This document shows, in pieces, positions 18,332-26,824 of a stretch of DNA of 64,000 nt. Source of the DNA: an uncultured Gammaproteobacteria bacterium (lineage in GTDB: Bacteria; Pseudomonadota; Gammaproteobacteria; Steroidobacterales; Foliamicaceae); NCBI GenBank assembly GCA_951828235.1, contig OX639965.1, forward strand, positions 2,708,129-2,772,128, written 5' to 3'. Position 1 is the stretch's first letter. Each line of letters opens with the position of its first letter. The notes beneath the pieces are model-generated. The model had not been told where the DNA came from. It made no database searches and was given only the letters and a program-made list of their open reading frames with translations. The position numbers were made by a program, and so were the translations under genes.

Positions 18332-18883
18332 ATGACTTTCCTGTTCGAAGCGTGGGCATCCATCCGCGGCTTCTTCGAGCTGGGCGGGCCGGTGCTTTAC
18401 GGCATCCTGGTTGTCACCATGCTGATGTGGACGCTGATCGTGGAGCGGCTCTGGTATTTCTTCGGCGTTCTGCCCGCGGAAATGCGCAGCGCCCGGCAAT
18501 TGTGGGAGAGCGGGCGCCGCGACGGCTCCTGGTTCGCCACCAATCTCAGGCGCCTCATTCTTTCCGAAGTCGGATTGAGCGCCCGGCACAATCTGGGGCT
18601 GATTCAGACGCTCATGCAGATTTTGCCGCTTCTGGGCTTGCTTGGCACGGTCTGGGGCATGGTCCAGGTTTTCGAGATCATGACGGTGTTCGGCACGGGT
18701 AACGCGCGACTGATGGCCGGGGGCGTCTCGCAGGCCACAATCCCCACCATGTCCGGCCTGGTGGCTGCACTCTCCGGGCTGTATCTCTCGGCCTGGCTGA
18801 AGCAGCGGGCCAAGCTCAAGATGGAGGAACTGGAGGACGCGCTGGAAATGCAGTTCGAGGAGTCCGGGGAGGTAGCCGCGTGA
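18332..18883 (+). CDS. exbB: ExbB-type proton channel (ExbB2)
   Basis: 183-residue inner-membrane protein with the short ExbB2 layout: one helix at about 20-42 (GPVLYGILVVTMLMWTLIVE) and two later helices in the channel domain (TLMQILPLLGLLGTVWGMVQ and MSGLVAALSGLYLSAW). With ExbD it forms the proton-driven motor for TonB. ATG 18332 follows GGGGCG. The stop overlaps the first exbD (GTGA), as in a tightly coupled operon. Confidence 0.93.
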   Translation: MTFLFEAWASIRGFFELGGPVLYGILVVTMLMWTLIVERLWYFFGVLPAEMRSARQLWESGRRDGSWFATNLRRLILSEVGLSARHNLGLIQTLMQILPLLGLLGTVWGMVQVFEIMTVFGTGNARLMAGGVSQATIPTMSGLVAALSGLYLSAWLKQRAKLKMEELEDALEMQFEESGEVAA

Positions 18884-19290
18884 TTGAGCGCAAACACCGC
18901 AAGCGGTCGCAGGAAGAGGCCGAGATCAACATCACGCCGATGCTCGACATCGTATTCATCATGCTGATCTTCTTCATCGTGACCACTTCCTTCGTGAAGG
19001 AACTGGGCGTGGACCTGGACCGGCCATCGAACGCGCCGGTAAAGGAACAGAAGCGATCCGAGGTGATCCCGGTGCGCATTGACGCCAACGGACAGGTATT
19101 CGTCGAAGACCGTCTTGTGCACGTGGGCGCGATCCGGGCCAACATCGTCTCGGGGCTGGCCGGCAAGCCGGACGCCACCGTGGTGGTGATCGCGGACCGG
19201 AACGCGGATTCGGGCTTCATCGTGACCGTCGTGGACCAGGCGCGGGTCGCGGGCGCCGGGAAAGTTTCGCTGGCCGCCGCACCAAGGTAG
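18880..19290 (+). CDS. exbD: ExbD biopolymer transport protein, copy 1
   Basis: 136 aa from a GTG at 18880. A short cytoplasmic segment is followed by one transmembrane helix with the key proton-carrying aspartate: ITPMLDIVFIMLIFFIVTT. The periplasmic domain is of ExbD/TolR type (IPVRIDANGQVFVEDRLVH). It is part of the ExbB-ExbD motor. Fourteen bases separate it from a second exbD whose helix is nearly identical, pointing to tandem duplication. Confidence 0.93.
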   Translation: MIERKHRKRSQEEAEINITPMLDIVFIMLIFFIVTTSFVKELGVDLDRPSNAPVKEQKRSEVIPVRIDANGQVFVEDRLVHVGAIRANIVSGLAGKPDATVVVIADRNADSGFIVTVVDQARVAGAGKVSLAAAPR

Positions 19291-19304
19291 ACGAGGAAAG
19301 CACG

Positions 19305-19712
19305 ATGCCGCAGATACGAAGACGAAAGCCGGAAGAAGAAGGCGAGATCAACATCACGCCCATGCTGGATATCGTGTTCATCATGCTGATCTTCTTCATC
19401 GTGACTACGTCCTTCGTAAAGGAACCCGGCATCAGCCCGTCTCGTCCCTTCGCGCAGACGGCGGCCACCAAGGAGCGGGGCAACATCATGATCGCGGTTT
19501 CGCGCGACGATCAGATCTGGATGAACAAGAATCGGGTGGAGTTGACCGGAGTCCGACAGCTGGTCGAAGCGGCGCGCGCGGAGAACCCGGAAAGCAGCGT
19601 TATCATCGTGGCAGACCAATCCGCGTCCACCGGCATGGTGATCGACCTGATGGACCAGGTTCGCGTTGCAGGCGTGACCAGCATTGCATTGGCCGCGGAA
19701 GGCGAGGAATAG
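19305..19712 (+). CDS. exbD: ExbD biopolymer transport protein, copy 2
   Basis: 135 aa from ATG 19305. Its helix, ITPMLDIVFIMLIFFIVTT, is identical to that of copy 1, while the periplasmic parts differ (NIMIAVSRDDQIWMNKNRVE versus copy 1). The ends are similar again (VIIVADQSASTGMVIDLMDQ). Two ExbDs, possibly forming a heterodimer, occur in TonB2 operons of several marine gammaproteobacteria and in Xanthomonas. The tonB gene starts 3 bases after the stop. Confidence 0.93.
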   Translation: MPQIRRRKPEEEGEINITPMLDIVFIMLIFFIVTTSFVKEPGISPSRPFAQTAATKERGNIMIAVSRDDQIWMNKNRVELTGVRQLVEAARAENPESSVIIVADQSASTGMVIDLMDQVRVAGVTSIALAAEGEE

Positions 19713-19714
19713 CG

Positions 19715-20353
19715 ATGAACCAGACAAGATGGCGTACGGTTGGATCGATAGGCGGCGGCATATTCGTAGCGCTGGTGCTCTTTCTGTTCATGAACACCCT
19801 GATAACGGGCGGGCGCGGCCAGCAGGGCGCAGCCACGGCCGGGCAGATAGTGGACCTGATTCGCGTTCAGGAGGATGAAATCGTCCAGACCAAGAAACGA
19901 GTCAGGCCGAAGAAGCCGCCTCCGCCCAAGGATCCTCCGCCGCCGCCGAAACTAAAGGTGTCCAGCGAAGCCAAGCCGCAAAAGAATCCCATGCGCCTCG
20001 ATTTGCCCAAGATCGATGTCTCGGGGGCTGCCGGCGGCGGTCCCTTTATCGGCAAATGGGACCCGGGCGACCCGGCGGCCGAGGGCGAGGCGGTACCGAT
20101 CGTGCGCATCGACCCGCAGTGGCCCCGTGAGGCCCTGATGGACGGCACCGAGGGCTACGTCAGGTGCGAGGTGCTGATCGGTCCCGACGGCAGCGTGCTG
20201 GACGTCAAGGTCCTGGAGGCCGCTCCGGGCCGCCTCTTCGTGCGAAACGCGGTGCGGGCCGTGCGGCGCTGGAAATTCAAGCCGCGGATAGTCGACGGCG
20301 TCGCCGTGGAACGATGGGCCACTACGAGCATCATTTTCGAACTGGGTGATTAG
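19715..20353 (+). CDS. tonB: TonB energy-transducing protein
   Basis: 212 aa. One N-terminal transmembrane helix (about 12-32, GIFVALVLFLFMNTLI) anchors it in the inner membrane; a proline/lysine-rich span at about 60-80 (KKPPPPKDPPPPPK) crosses the periplasm; the C-terminal TonB fold starts near VPIVRIDPQWPREAL and ends VERWATTSIIFELGD. The common YP of the receptor-contacting motif is WP here. The length is typical of TonB2 rather than long TonB1. It transmits proton-motive force to outer-membrane receptors, such as the two encoded in this window. Confidence 0.94.
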   Translation: MNQTRWRTVGSIGGGIFVALVLFLFMNTLITGGRGQQGAATAGQIVDLIRVQEDEIVQTKKRVRPKKPPPPKDPPPPPKLKVSSEAKPQKNPMRLDLPKIDVSGAAGGGPFIGKWDPGDPAAEGEAVPIVRIDPQWPREALMDGTEGYVRCEVLIGPDGSVLDVKVLEAAPGRLFVRNAVRAVRRWKFKPRIVDGVAVERWATTSIIFELGD

Positions 20354-20367
20354 GGGCCTTTAGCGCA

Positions 20368-21675
20368 ATGGGCAAGCGCCTGGTGCGGGCTTGTAGGTTA
20401 GATGCGGCACTGGTGCTGTTCGCATTGCTGACGCTGGCGCCGCTGGCGGCTGCGCAGGAAGACTCAGGCAATCTGCCGCAATGGCACCCGCTGCGGCCCG
20501 ACCGGGTAGCGGAAGAGCGCGAAGAGCCCTCCGCATCCATGAGCGAGAGCTTTTATCGGCGACTGTCCCGCACCCATGAACTCCTCGATGAAGACAATCT
20601 GATCGAAGCGCTGGACCTGATGGACCGAATCCGCCCCGACCGGCTCAGCGACTACGAGGCGGCCCAGCTTTATCAGACCTACGGCTTCGTGTATTCGCAG
20701 CTTGAAAGGGAAGACGAGGCTTTCGAGGCGTTTGAGAAATGCCTGGAACTCGATGCCTTGCCCACCTTCGTGCAGCAGGGCATCGTGTACTCGGTCGCGA
20801 GCTACTACGCGGGTCAGGAGCGCTTCGAGGAATCCAACAGCACCATGTTGCGCTGGTTTCGCCACGAAGCGGAACCGCGGGCCGAGGCCTACATCCTCAT
20901 GGGCGCCAATTTCGCCCAGCGCGAGATGATGCGGGAGGGTCTGCCCTACGTGGTGCGCGCCAATCAGCTGGCCGAGCCTCCCAACGAGAGCTGGCGCAAC
21001 CTGCAACTGGCCATCCACGTTGAATTGGGGCAGGTGCCCGAAGCCATAGACCTTCTGAAGGAGAACATCGGAATCTGGCCGGACAGATTGCGCTTCTACC
21101 AGGTGTTGTCCAGCCTGTACATAGAAGCCAACAACGATGAAGCCGCACTCTCCGCACTCCTCATTCCCTGGTATCGCGGCATGCTGGATGCCGAACCGGA
21201 CATCCTGAACCTGACCCGGCTCAACCTCTTTCTGGAAAACCCGGCCCGCGCCGGAGAAATTCTCAGTGAAGCGATGCAGCGTGGCTACGTGGAGGAGAAC
21301 TCCGAGAACCTCCGCCTGCTGCTGAGTTCGTGGACCATGGCGCGCGAAATAGACCGCGCCGTGGACACCATAGACAAGCTGGCCGAACTGGCCGAGGACG
21401 GCGAGTTCTACCATCGCAAGGCCATGCTCCTGAACGAGACCGGCGACTGGTCCGGTGTTGTGGATTCCTGCCGCCGCGCGCTGGAGAAGGGGAGCCTTGA
21501 GAATCCGGGTGAGGTATGGATACTGCAAGGCGTCGCCCTGGCGGAATTGCAACGCTTCGATGAGGCCATAGACGCTTTCGAAAGCGCGAAACGCGAGGGG
21601 ACCGACAATATTCGCCGCAACGCCAATGCCTGGATCGGCTACGTCAGGGACCGCACCGGAGATACCTCTTCGTGA
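20368..21675 (+). CDS. TPR-repeat periplasmic protein of TonB2 operon
   Basis: 435 aa with a signal peptide (cleavage near LAAAQ, residue about 30) and TPR helices from about residue 55 to the C-terminus (LIEALDLMDRIRPDRLSDYEAAQLYQ, EDEAFEAFEKCLELD, QRFDEAIDAFESAK). TPR genes ending TonB2 operons are known; a scaffold role between energiser and receptors is proposed but not proven. ATG 20368 lies 14 bases after tonB. An IS630 element begins 4 bases after its stop codon and leaves the gene intact. Confidence 0.88.
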   Translation: MGKRLVRACRLDAALVLFALLTLAPLAAAQEDSGNLPQWHPLRPDRVAEEREEPSASMSESFYRRLSRTHELLDEDNLIEALDLMDRIRPDRLSDYEAAQLYQTYGFVYSQLEREDEAFEAFEKCLELDALPTFVQQGIVYSVASYYAGQERFEESNSTMLRWFRHEAEPRAEAYILMGANFAQREMMREGLPYVVRANQLAEPPNESWRNLQLAIHVELGQVPEAIDLLKENIGIWPDRLRFYQVLSSLYIEANNDEAALSALLIPWYRGMLDAEPDILNLTRLNLFLENPARAGEILSEAMQRGYVEENSENLRLLLSSWTMAREIDRAVDTIDKLAELAEDGEFYHRKAMLLNETGDWSGVVDSCRRALEKGSLENPGEVWILQGVALAELQRFDEAIDAFESAKREGTDNIRRNANAWIGYVRDRTGDTSS

Positions 21676-21679
21676 ACTA

Positions 21680-22825
21680 GTGTGCTGTCCCGTAAATAAG
21701 TAATATAATAATGGGCGTGTCCATTTTCGGAGTCCGCCCATGCCGCGTGGCCGCCCTATTGCTCCTGTCACCTTGAACCGTGACGAGAAGAACCAACTGC
21801 TGAGCATCGCCCGCTCCCGCTCGCTGCCTCACGGCATCGTGCGGAGAGCCCAGATCGTGCTGGCCTGCGCCGATGGGGAACCCAACGCCTCCATCGCCAA
21901 GCGCATGAAACTCAACCCCATGACCGTCGGCAAATGGCGCCGCCGCTATCTGCAACAGGGCCTGGAAGGCTTGCACGACCAACTGCGCCCCGGACGGTCG
22001 CGCGCCCACGAAGACGAGCGGGTCGCGGAGGTCATCAATACCGCCCTTCAATCCCAGCCCCCCAACGCCACGCACTGGAGCGTGCGCGCCACGGCCGAGC
22101 ACACCGGCATCTCCAAATCCACCGTGCAACGCTGGTTCGACCTGTTCGGCGTACAACCGCACCGCCAACGCCACTTCAAACTCTCCAACGACCCCTTCTT
22201 CATCGAGAAAGTGCGCGATATCGTCGGCTTGTATCTGAACCCGCCTGATCACGCCGTGGTGCTGTGCGTGGACGAAAAAAGCCAAATCCAGGCCCTTCAG
22301 CGCACCCAGCCCATGCTGCCCATGGGACTCGGCTACGTCGAAGGCGTCACTCACGACTATGTCCGTCATGGCACCACCACCCTGTTCGCCGCCCTCGACG
22401 TGGCCACCGGAGAAGTGCTCACACAGTGCAAACGGCGCCACCGCCACCAGGAGTTCCTCGCCTTCCTGCGCCATATCGACGCCAGCGTGCCCAAAAACCT
22501 CGATGTCCATCTCATCGTCGACAACTACGCCACCCACAAGCATCCCAAGGTCAAGGCGTGGCTGGCCCGCCGCCCCCGATACACCCTGCATTACACGCCC
22601 ACCTACGCCTCGTGGATCAACCAGGTCGAACGCTGGTTCGGCCTCATTACACAACAGGCCATCCGCCGCGGCTCATTCTCCTCCGTCAAGGAACTCACCC
22701 GTAAAACCAACGCCTTCGTAGACCAATACAATGCCCATGCCAGCCCCTTCGCTTGGGTCGCCACCGCCGATTCCATCCTCGCTAAAATCGAACGACTTTG
22801 CTTATGTATTTCCGGGACACGACAC
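21680..22825 (+). mobile_element. IS630-family insertion sequence A
   Basis: 1146-bp element bounded by TA on both sides (21678-21679 and 22826-22827), the target duplication of IS630. The terminal inverted repeats read GTGTGCTGTCCCGTAAATA at the left and GTGTCGTGTCCCGGAAATA at the right (reverse complement), 16 of 19 matching. It holds one transposase gene filling nearly all the element. It sits just after the TPR gene and abuts a second IS630 element. Confidence 0.92.
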
Positions 22826-22828
22826 TAG
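21740..22828 (+). CDS. IS630-family transposase (element A)
   Basis: 362-residue transposase with two helix-turn-helix segments (about 30-75 and 115-140) and a DDE_3 catalytic domain: D178 in [10 protein letters not shown]261 in [10 protein letters not shown]297 in NQVERWF. The frame runs through the right inverted repeat, and its TAG stop is made of the target TA plus the G that begins the neighbouring element. No frameshift is seen, so it looks complete and potentially active. Confidence 0.93.
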   Translation: MPRGRPIAPVTLNRDEKNQLLSIARSRSLPHGIVRRAQIVLACADGEPNASIAKRMKLNPMTVGKWRRRYLQQGLEGLHDQLRPGRSRAHEDERVAEVINTALQSQPPNATHWSVRATAEHTGISKSTVQRWFDLFGVQPHRQRHFKLSNDPFFIEKVRDIVGLYLNPPDHAVVLCVDEKSQIQALQRTQPMLPMGLGYVEGVTHDYVRHGTTTLFAALDVATGEVLTQCKRRHRHQEFLAFLRHIDASVPKNLDVHLIVDNYATHKHPKVKAWLARRPRYTLHYTPTYASWINQVERWFGLITQQAIRRGSFSSVKELTRKTNAFVDQYNAHASPFAWVATADSILAKIERLCLCISGTRH

Positions 22829-24023
22829 TGTGCTGTCCTTAACAGAACAGTGATTAAGAAGCATTGGCCAGTGCGGCCCGGCCACGTTCGACCTTCGCCA
22901 TGATCTCGCCGAGCGATTTCGTCCACACGAGCGGCTGTGGATTCGTGTTGTGACGCTTCAGATACTCCCGCAGGCACTTCTCGAGATGGGGCACCGAGGT
23001 GAAGACGCCGCGCCGGAGCTGCTTTTCCGTCAACGTCGCGAAGAACCGCTCGACCAGGTTGGCCCACGAGGCGCTGGTCGGGGTGAAGTGCAGGAAGATG
23101 CGCTTCTTCCGCTCGATCCAGTCCAGCACCTTCTCGTGCTTGTGGGTCGCGTAGTTATCGAGCACGATGTGGATCTCCTGGCCCGCGGGCACCGCCTTGT
23201 CGACCTCGCGCAGGAACCTCAGCACTTCCTGGTGGCGGTGCTTGCGATAGGTCCTGCCGATCACCTTGCCGCTGGCCACCTCCAGCGCGGCGAACAGCGT
23301 GGTCGTGCCGTGCCGCTTGTAGTCGTGCGTCATCGTCCCGCCCCGGCCCTTCTTCATCGGCAGGCCCGGCTGCGTCCGGTCCAGCGCCTGGATCTGGCTT
23401 TTCTCGTCGAAGCTGAACACCGCCGCGTTGTCCGGCGGGTCGAGATACAGACCCACCACGTCCCGCAGCTTCTCCTCGAAGCGCGGGTCGTTGCTCAGCT
23501 TGAAGGTCCGGATCAAGTGCGGCTTGAGACCGTGCGAGCGCCACACCCGGTTGACGAAACTGTGTGTCGTGCCCAGATGCCGCGCCATCGACCGGCACGA
23601 CCAGTGCGTGGCGTCATCCGGCGCCGTCTGCGTCGTCGCCTCGATCACTTGTGCGCGCAACGCCGCCTGCGCCCGGGTGTCCTTGCCGCCATGGTTGGCG
23701 CCGCGCGGACGCTCCTTCTCGATCCCCGGCGCTCCTTCCTTCGCGTAGCGCGCCCGCCAGCGCCCCACCTTGTTCGCATCCATGCCCAGTTCGACCGCAA
23801 TGTCCTTGTTCGTCATCCCCTCGGCCGCCATCAGGACGATCCGCGAACGCTCCCGCAGGCGCACCGGCGCGCTACGCGACGATGCCCATTTGTCCAACTT
23901 CCGCCGGTCCTTGCTCGACAGCGTGATCCGTGCCGCAACCCGCATCGAAAAACTCCAAAACCCAATGCGGGAAGCATAAGCCGCCAACAACATATAAACA
24001 ATACTCTGTTCAGGACACTACAC
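22828..24023 (-). mobile_element. IS630-family insertion sequence B
   Basis: 1196-bp element flanked by TA at 22826-22827, shared with element A, and at 24024-24025. The ends read GTGTGCTGTCCTTAACAGA and, reverse complemented from the right, GTGTAGTGTCCTGAACAGA, 16 of 19 identical. Its transposase lies on the minus strand, opposite to element A. The end sequences and protein differ clearly from element A, so this is a second element type inserted at the same TA, not a duplication. Confidence 0.92.
22854..23945 (-). CDS. IS630-family transposase (element B)
   Basis: 363 aa from ATG 23945 (the frame opens 16 codons earlier at 23993). Homeodomain-like N-terminus (MTNKDIAVELGMDANKVGRW) and DDE_3 domain with [26 protein letters not shown] and NLVERFF containing the D, D and E. 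It resembles element A around the catalytic motifs ([24 protein letters not shown]) but differs over most of its length. The gene is intact. Confidence 0.93.
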   Translation of the reverse strand: MRVAARITLSSKDRRKLDKWASSRSAPVRLRERSRIVLMAAEGMTNKDIAVELGMDANKVGRWRARYAKEGAPGIEKERPRGANHGGKDTRAQAALRAQVIEATTQTAPDDATHWSCRSMARHLGTTHSFVNRVWRSHGLKPHLIRTFKLSNDPRFEEKLRDVVGLYLDPPDNAAVFSFDEKSQIQALDRTQPGLPMKKGRGGTMTHDYKRHGTTTLFAALEVASGKVIGRTYRKHRHQEVLRFLREVDKAVPAGQEIHIVLDNYATHKHEKVLDWIERKKRIFLHFTPTSASWANLVERFFATLTEKQLRRGVFTSVPHLEKCLREYLKRHNTNPQPLVWTKSLGEIMAKVERGRAALANAS

Positions 24024-24068
24024 TAGTGCCTGTTCACACTATGCGATGCCGCTCTGTCGGGGCTGTCC

Positions 24069-24087
24069 CGGCGAATTTTTCGCGCCG
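24069..24087 (-). terminator. Hairpin downstream of acyltransferase gene
   Basis: CGGCG / CGCCG stem with outer GGGG / CCCC pairing (24059-24091), starting 4 bases after the acyltransferase stop on the minus strand; the A/T stretch lies in the loop rather than after the stem, so terminator function is only likely. Confidence 0.4.
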
Positions 24088-24094
24088 CCCCGCA

Positions 24095-24808
24095 TCAGTC
24101 CTGCGCCAGCGCTGCCTTCATGGCCGCGCGGCATTCCCGCGAAAGTCGCTCGGCCTGTTGCGAACGCGATCCGTGCTCCGCGGCCCGTATCGGTTCCAGG
24201 AAACACACCTCGATGCGTGACGGCGTGAACAGCCAGGAACCCGATGGCAGCAGGCGGCGGCAGCCGCGAATGGCCACGGGAACCACCGGCAGGCCGGCAG
24301 CGGCGGCGGCGGCAAAGGCGCCGGAACGGAAGGGCAGCAGGCCGGGTTCGGGCCGGAACGTTCCTTCCGGAAAGATGGCCAGCGATTGCCCCGAGCGGGC
24401 GGCCCTGAGAATTGTGCGGACATCCGCGAAGCGATCCTTGCCTTGCTCGCGATCCACGAACACGGCGCCAATCCGGCTGAGCATGCGGCCGGCCAGCAGC
24501 ACAGTCCGCATTTCGCGCTTGATGACGAGCCGAAAACGGGTTGGCAGCAGTGCGCAGAGCAGGATCCCGTCGGCGAAGCTCGCATGATTGGCGGCAACCA
24601 CACACGGCTCGGCCGGCAGGTTCTCCAGCCCACTCACCATTGGCCAGGCGCCGCCGAGGCGGAAGATGATTCGCGAAGCCTTGCGCGCGAAGCCGCTGCA
24701 TCGCTCCTCGCCGGGAATGACCAGGATCAGCAGGGAAGCGGTCACCGCGATCGTGCCTACCAGTGTCCAACCCCAAAGCGTGTAAGGGATTTTCCGAAGC
24801 CACGTCAT
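24095..24808 (-). CDS. 1-acylglycerol-3-phosphate O-acyltransferase family protein (PlsC-like)
   Basis: 237 aa from ATG 24808; the frame is open a further 81 codons upstream, but that part is antisense to xerD and unlike the family. A transmembrane helix (about 10-33) anchors it to the inner membrane. Catalytic HX4D is NHASFADG and the second block is FPEGTFRP, with VAANHASFAD and GRMLSRIGAVFVDRE between them. It transfers an acyl chain to the sn-2 position of lysophosphatidate or a related lysolipid. Its start is only 13 bases from the divergent xerD start. Confidence 0.9.
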   Translation of the reverse strand: MTWLRKIPYTLWGWTLVGTIAVTASLLILVIPGEERCSGFARKASRIIFRLGGAWPMVSGLENLPAEPCVVAANHASFADGILLCALLPTRFRLVIKREMRTVLLAGRMLSRIGAVFVDREQGKDRFADVRTILRAARSGQSLAIFPEGTFRPEPGLLPFRSGAFAAAAAAGLPVVPVAIRGCRRLLPSGSWLFTPSRIEVCFLEPIRAAEHGSRSQQAERLSRECRAAMKAALAQD

Positions 24809-24821
24809 AATTGGAGATTCT

Positions 24822-25712
24822 ATGGCCAGCCCGGAACTCCTTGATCGCTTCATTGACGCGATGTGGTCGGAACAGGGACTCGCCCGCAACACACTGGCTG
24901 CATACGGCGCCGACCTCCGGCTGCTGGACAAATGGCTTGCCGAACGCGGCAAGGGATTAACCGAGGCCGGCAAGACGGATCTGCTGGCTTTTGTCAGTGA
25001 GAGGATAGCGGGCGGGGTCCACCCGCGCACGCTGTCACGGCAGCTCTCCACCGCCCGCCGCTTCTACGGCTACCTGGTGCGGGAGGGACTGGTGGAACGC
25101 GACCCTACGGCTCAGATCGAGAGCCCTCGTATTGGGCGTCCGCTGCCGCACGGCCTGACCGAGCGCGAAGTGGAAAACCTGCTGGCCGCTCCGTCGCTGT
25201 CGGACCCGCTCGGCGTGCGCGACCGGTGCATGCTCGAAGTGCTCTATGCAACCGGGCTGCGTGTCAGCGAACTTGTCAACCTTTCGCTGGGGCAATTGAG
25301 TCTCGCCAACGGAGTACTCCGCATAGAGGGCAAGGGTTCGAAGGAGAGACTGACGCCGCTGGGCGAGGAGGCCGCCGATTGGGTACGGAGATTCCTGGAT
25401 GGCGCCCGCCGTGAAATCCTGGGGGAGAAGGTGAGTGAAGCCCTTTTCCCCACTCGGAGGGGCAAGGCCATGACCCGGCAGGCGTTCTGGCAACGGCTGC
25501 GCAAGCACGGCGCGGCTGCGGGCATCACCCAAGGCCTGTCGCCGCACAGCCTGCGGCACGCCTTCGCGACGCACTTGCTGGACCACGGCGCCGATCTAAG
25601 GGTCGTGCAGTTGTTGCTTGGGCACAGCAGCCTGTCGACGACGCAGATCTATACGCAGGTGGCGCGCAAGCGGCTGCGCGACCTGCATCGCCGCCACCAT
25701 CCCAGAGCGTAG
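24822..25712 (+). CDS. xerD: Tyrosine recombinase XerD
   Basis: 296-residue site-specific recombinase that, with XerC, resolves chromosome dimers at dif. The SAM-like core-binding domain is at about 1-90 and the catalytic domain after 110. All catalytic residues are present: R147 (ATGLRVSEL), K171, H242 and R245 (PHSLRHAFATHLL), H268 (LGHSS), Y277 (TTQIYTQV). Length and context (housekeeping neighbours, no attachment site seen) argue for the chromosomal XerD rather than a phage integrase. Confidence 0.95.
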   Translation: MASPELLDRFIDAMWSEQGLARNTLAAYGADLRLLDKWLAERGKGLTEAGKTDLLAFVSERIAGGVHPRTLSRQLSTARRFYGYLVREGLVERDPTAQIESPRIGRPLPHGLTEREVENLLAAPSLSDPLGVRDRCMLEVLYATGLRVSELVNLSLGQLSLANGVLRIEGKGSKERLTPLGEEAADWVRRFLDGARREILGEKVSEALFPTRRGKAMTRQAFWQRLRKHGAAAGITQGLSPHSLRHAFATHLLDHGADLRVVQLLLGHSSLSTTQIYTQVARKRLRDLHRRHHPRA

Positions 25713-25761
25713 CAGGGAGGGGGCGTGAAAACCCCGCCTTAGGTTCCCGAATCGCTCCGAG

Positions 25762-26742
25762 TCAATCGATTGTCAGCACCAGTTTGCCGCGAGTCAGGTT
25801 GGCCTCCATAAGGGCATGCGCCTTCTCAGCCTGTTCCAGCGGAAATGAGCGTTGCACGACAGGGCGAAGTTCGCCCGATTCCAGCAGCGGCCACAGGCGC
25901 TCACGCACCGCGCCGGCAATTTCCGCCTTCTCCTCGTTTGATCTCGGCCGCAGCGTAGAACCGGTTATCCACAAGCGCGACATCATCACCCGCCGGACAT
26001 CAAGCTCCGTCTTCGGTCCGCCCAGCGCCGCGATGAGCACGAGCCGTCCCCCGGGCCTGAGGCTGCGGAGATTGTCGCGAAGATAGGGCGCGCCCACCAT
26101 GCACAGAATGACGTCAACGCCCTTGCCCGCCGTTGCGCTCTTCAGGACTGTGGGCCAATCTTCGGTTCGATAGCAGGCGCCGCCCCAGGCGCCCAGCTCC
26201 CGGCAGAACTCCACTTTTTCTTCGGTGCCGGCCGTCACGAAGACGCGCGCGCCAAGTGCATTTCCGATGCCAATGGCAGCGGTACCGATTCCGCTGGCGC
26301 CACCATGGACAAGAACGGTGTCATTCGCCTGCAACCGGCCGGCGTGCACCAGGTTGGTCCAGACGGTGAACCAGGTTTCCGGAATGGCCGCAGCCTCCGT
26401 CATGGAGACGCCATTCGGAATCGGAAGGCAGAGCGACGATGGAGCTACGCAATATTCGGCGTACCCCCCGCCCGGAACCAGTGCGCAAACGGCCTGGCCC
26501 ACGGCCGCATTCCTCACCCCGTCGCCAACCGTCTCGATATGGCCCGCCACTTCCAGTCCCGGCCATTCCGGCGCGCCGGCAGGCGGCGGATAGATGCCCT
26601 GGCGCTGCATGCAATCCGGCCGGTTGACGCCGGCGGCCGCTACCCGGATCAGTACTTGCCCCGGACCGGGGACCGGCCGGGGCCGTTGTTCGACAACCAG
26701 GACCTCGGGGCCACCCGGCCTGGAAATGGCAACTACGCGCAT
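25762..26742 (-). CDS. NAD(P)H-quinone oxidoreductase, medium-chain dehydrogenase family
   Basis: 326 aa. Zinc-free quinone oxidoreductase type of the MDR superfamily: N-terminal GroES-like part (GQVLIRVAAAGVNRPDCMQRQGIYP, with no structural zinc cysteines), then the nucleotide-binding motif VLVHGGASGIGTAAIGIGNALGA at about 140-163. The C-terminus ALMEANLTRGKLVLTID is typical. It reduces quinones or enals with NADPH in the cytosol. It is a single gene convergent with xerD and divergent from moaA. Confidence 0.92.
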   Translation of the reverse strand: MRVVAISRPGGPEVLVVEQRPRPVPGPGQVLIRVAAAGVNRPDCMQRQGIYPPPAGAPEWPGLEVAGHIETVGDGVRNAAVGQAVCALVPGGGYAEYCVAPSSLCLPIPNGVSMTEAAAIPETWFTVWTNLVHAGRLQANDTVLVHGGASGIGTAAIGIGNALGARVFVTAGTEEKVEFCRELGAWGGACYRTEDWPTVLKSATAGKGVDVILCMVGAPYLRDNLRSLRPGGRLVLIAALGGPKTELDVRRVMMSRLWITGSTLRPRSNEEKAEIAGAVRERLWPLLESGELRPVVQRSFPLEQAEKAHALMEANLTRGKLVLTID

Positions 26743-26824
26743 ATCTCCTCCTGCGCAGGGCCGCGATAGCGGCTGGCAGTATATCCCGCTTGCTCAGCGA
26801 GCGTGAATCACCGAAGATTAGCGC

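Noticed and set aside
24026..24050. Third insertion-sequence end (GTGCCTGTTCACACTATG) right of element B
   Set aside because: It resembles some IS ends only loosely, has no partner repeat in the window and no transposase fragment follows.
24822..25712. XerD-like gene beside IS elements as a phage or island integrase
   Set aside because: Length, start and motifs match chromosomal XerD, and no attachment-site repeats or cargo genes adjoin it.
25719..25739. GGGG/CCCC hairpin between xerD and the quinone oxidoreductase
   Set aside because: Stem of four to five pairs with an A-rich loop and no T run; too weak to call.
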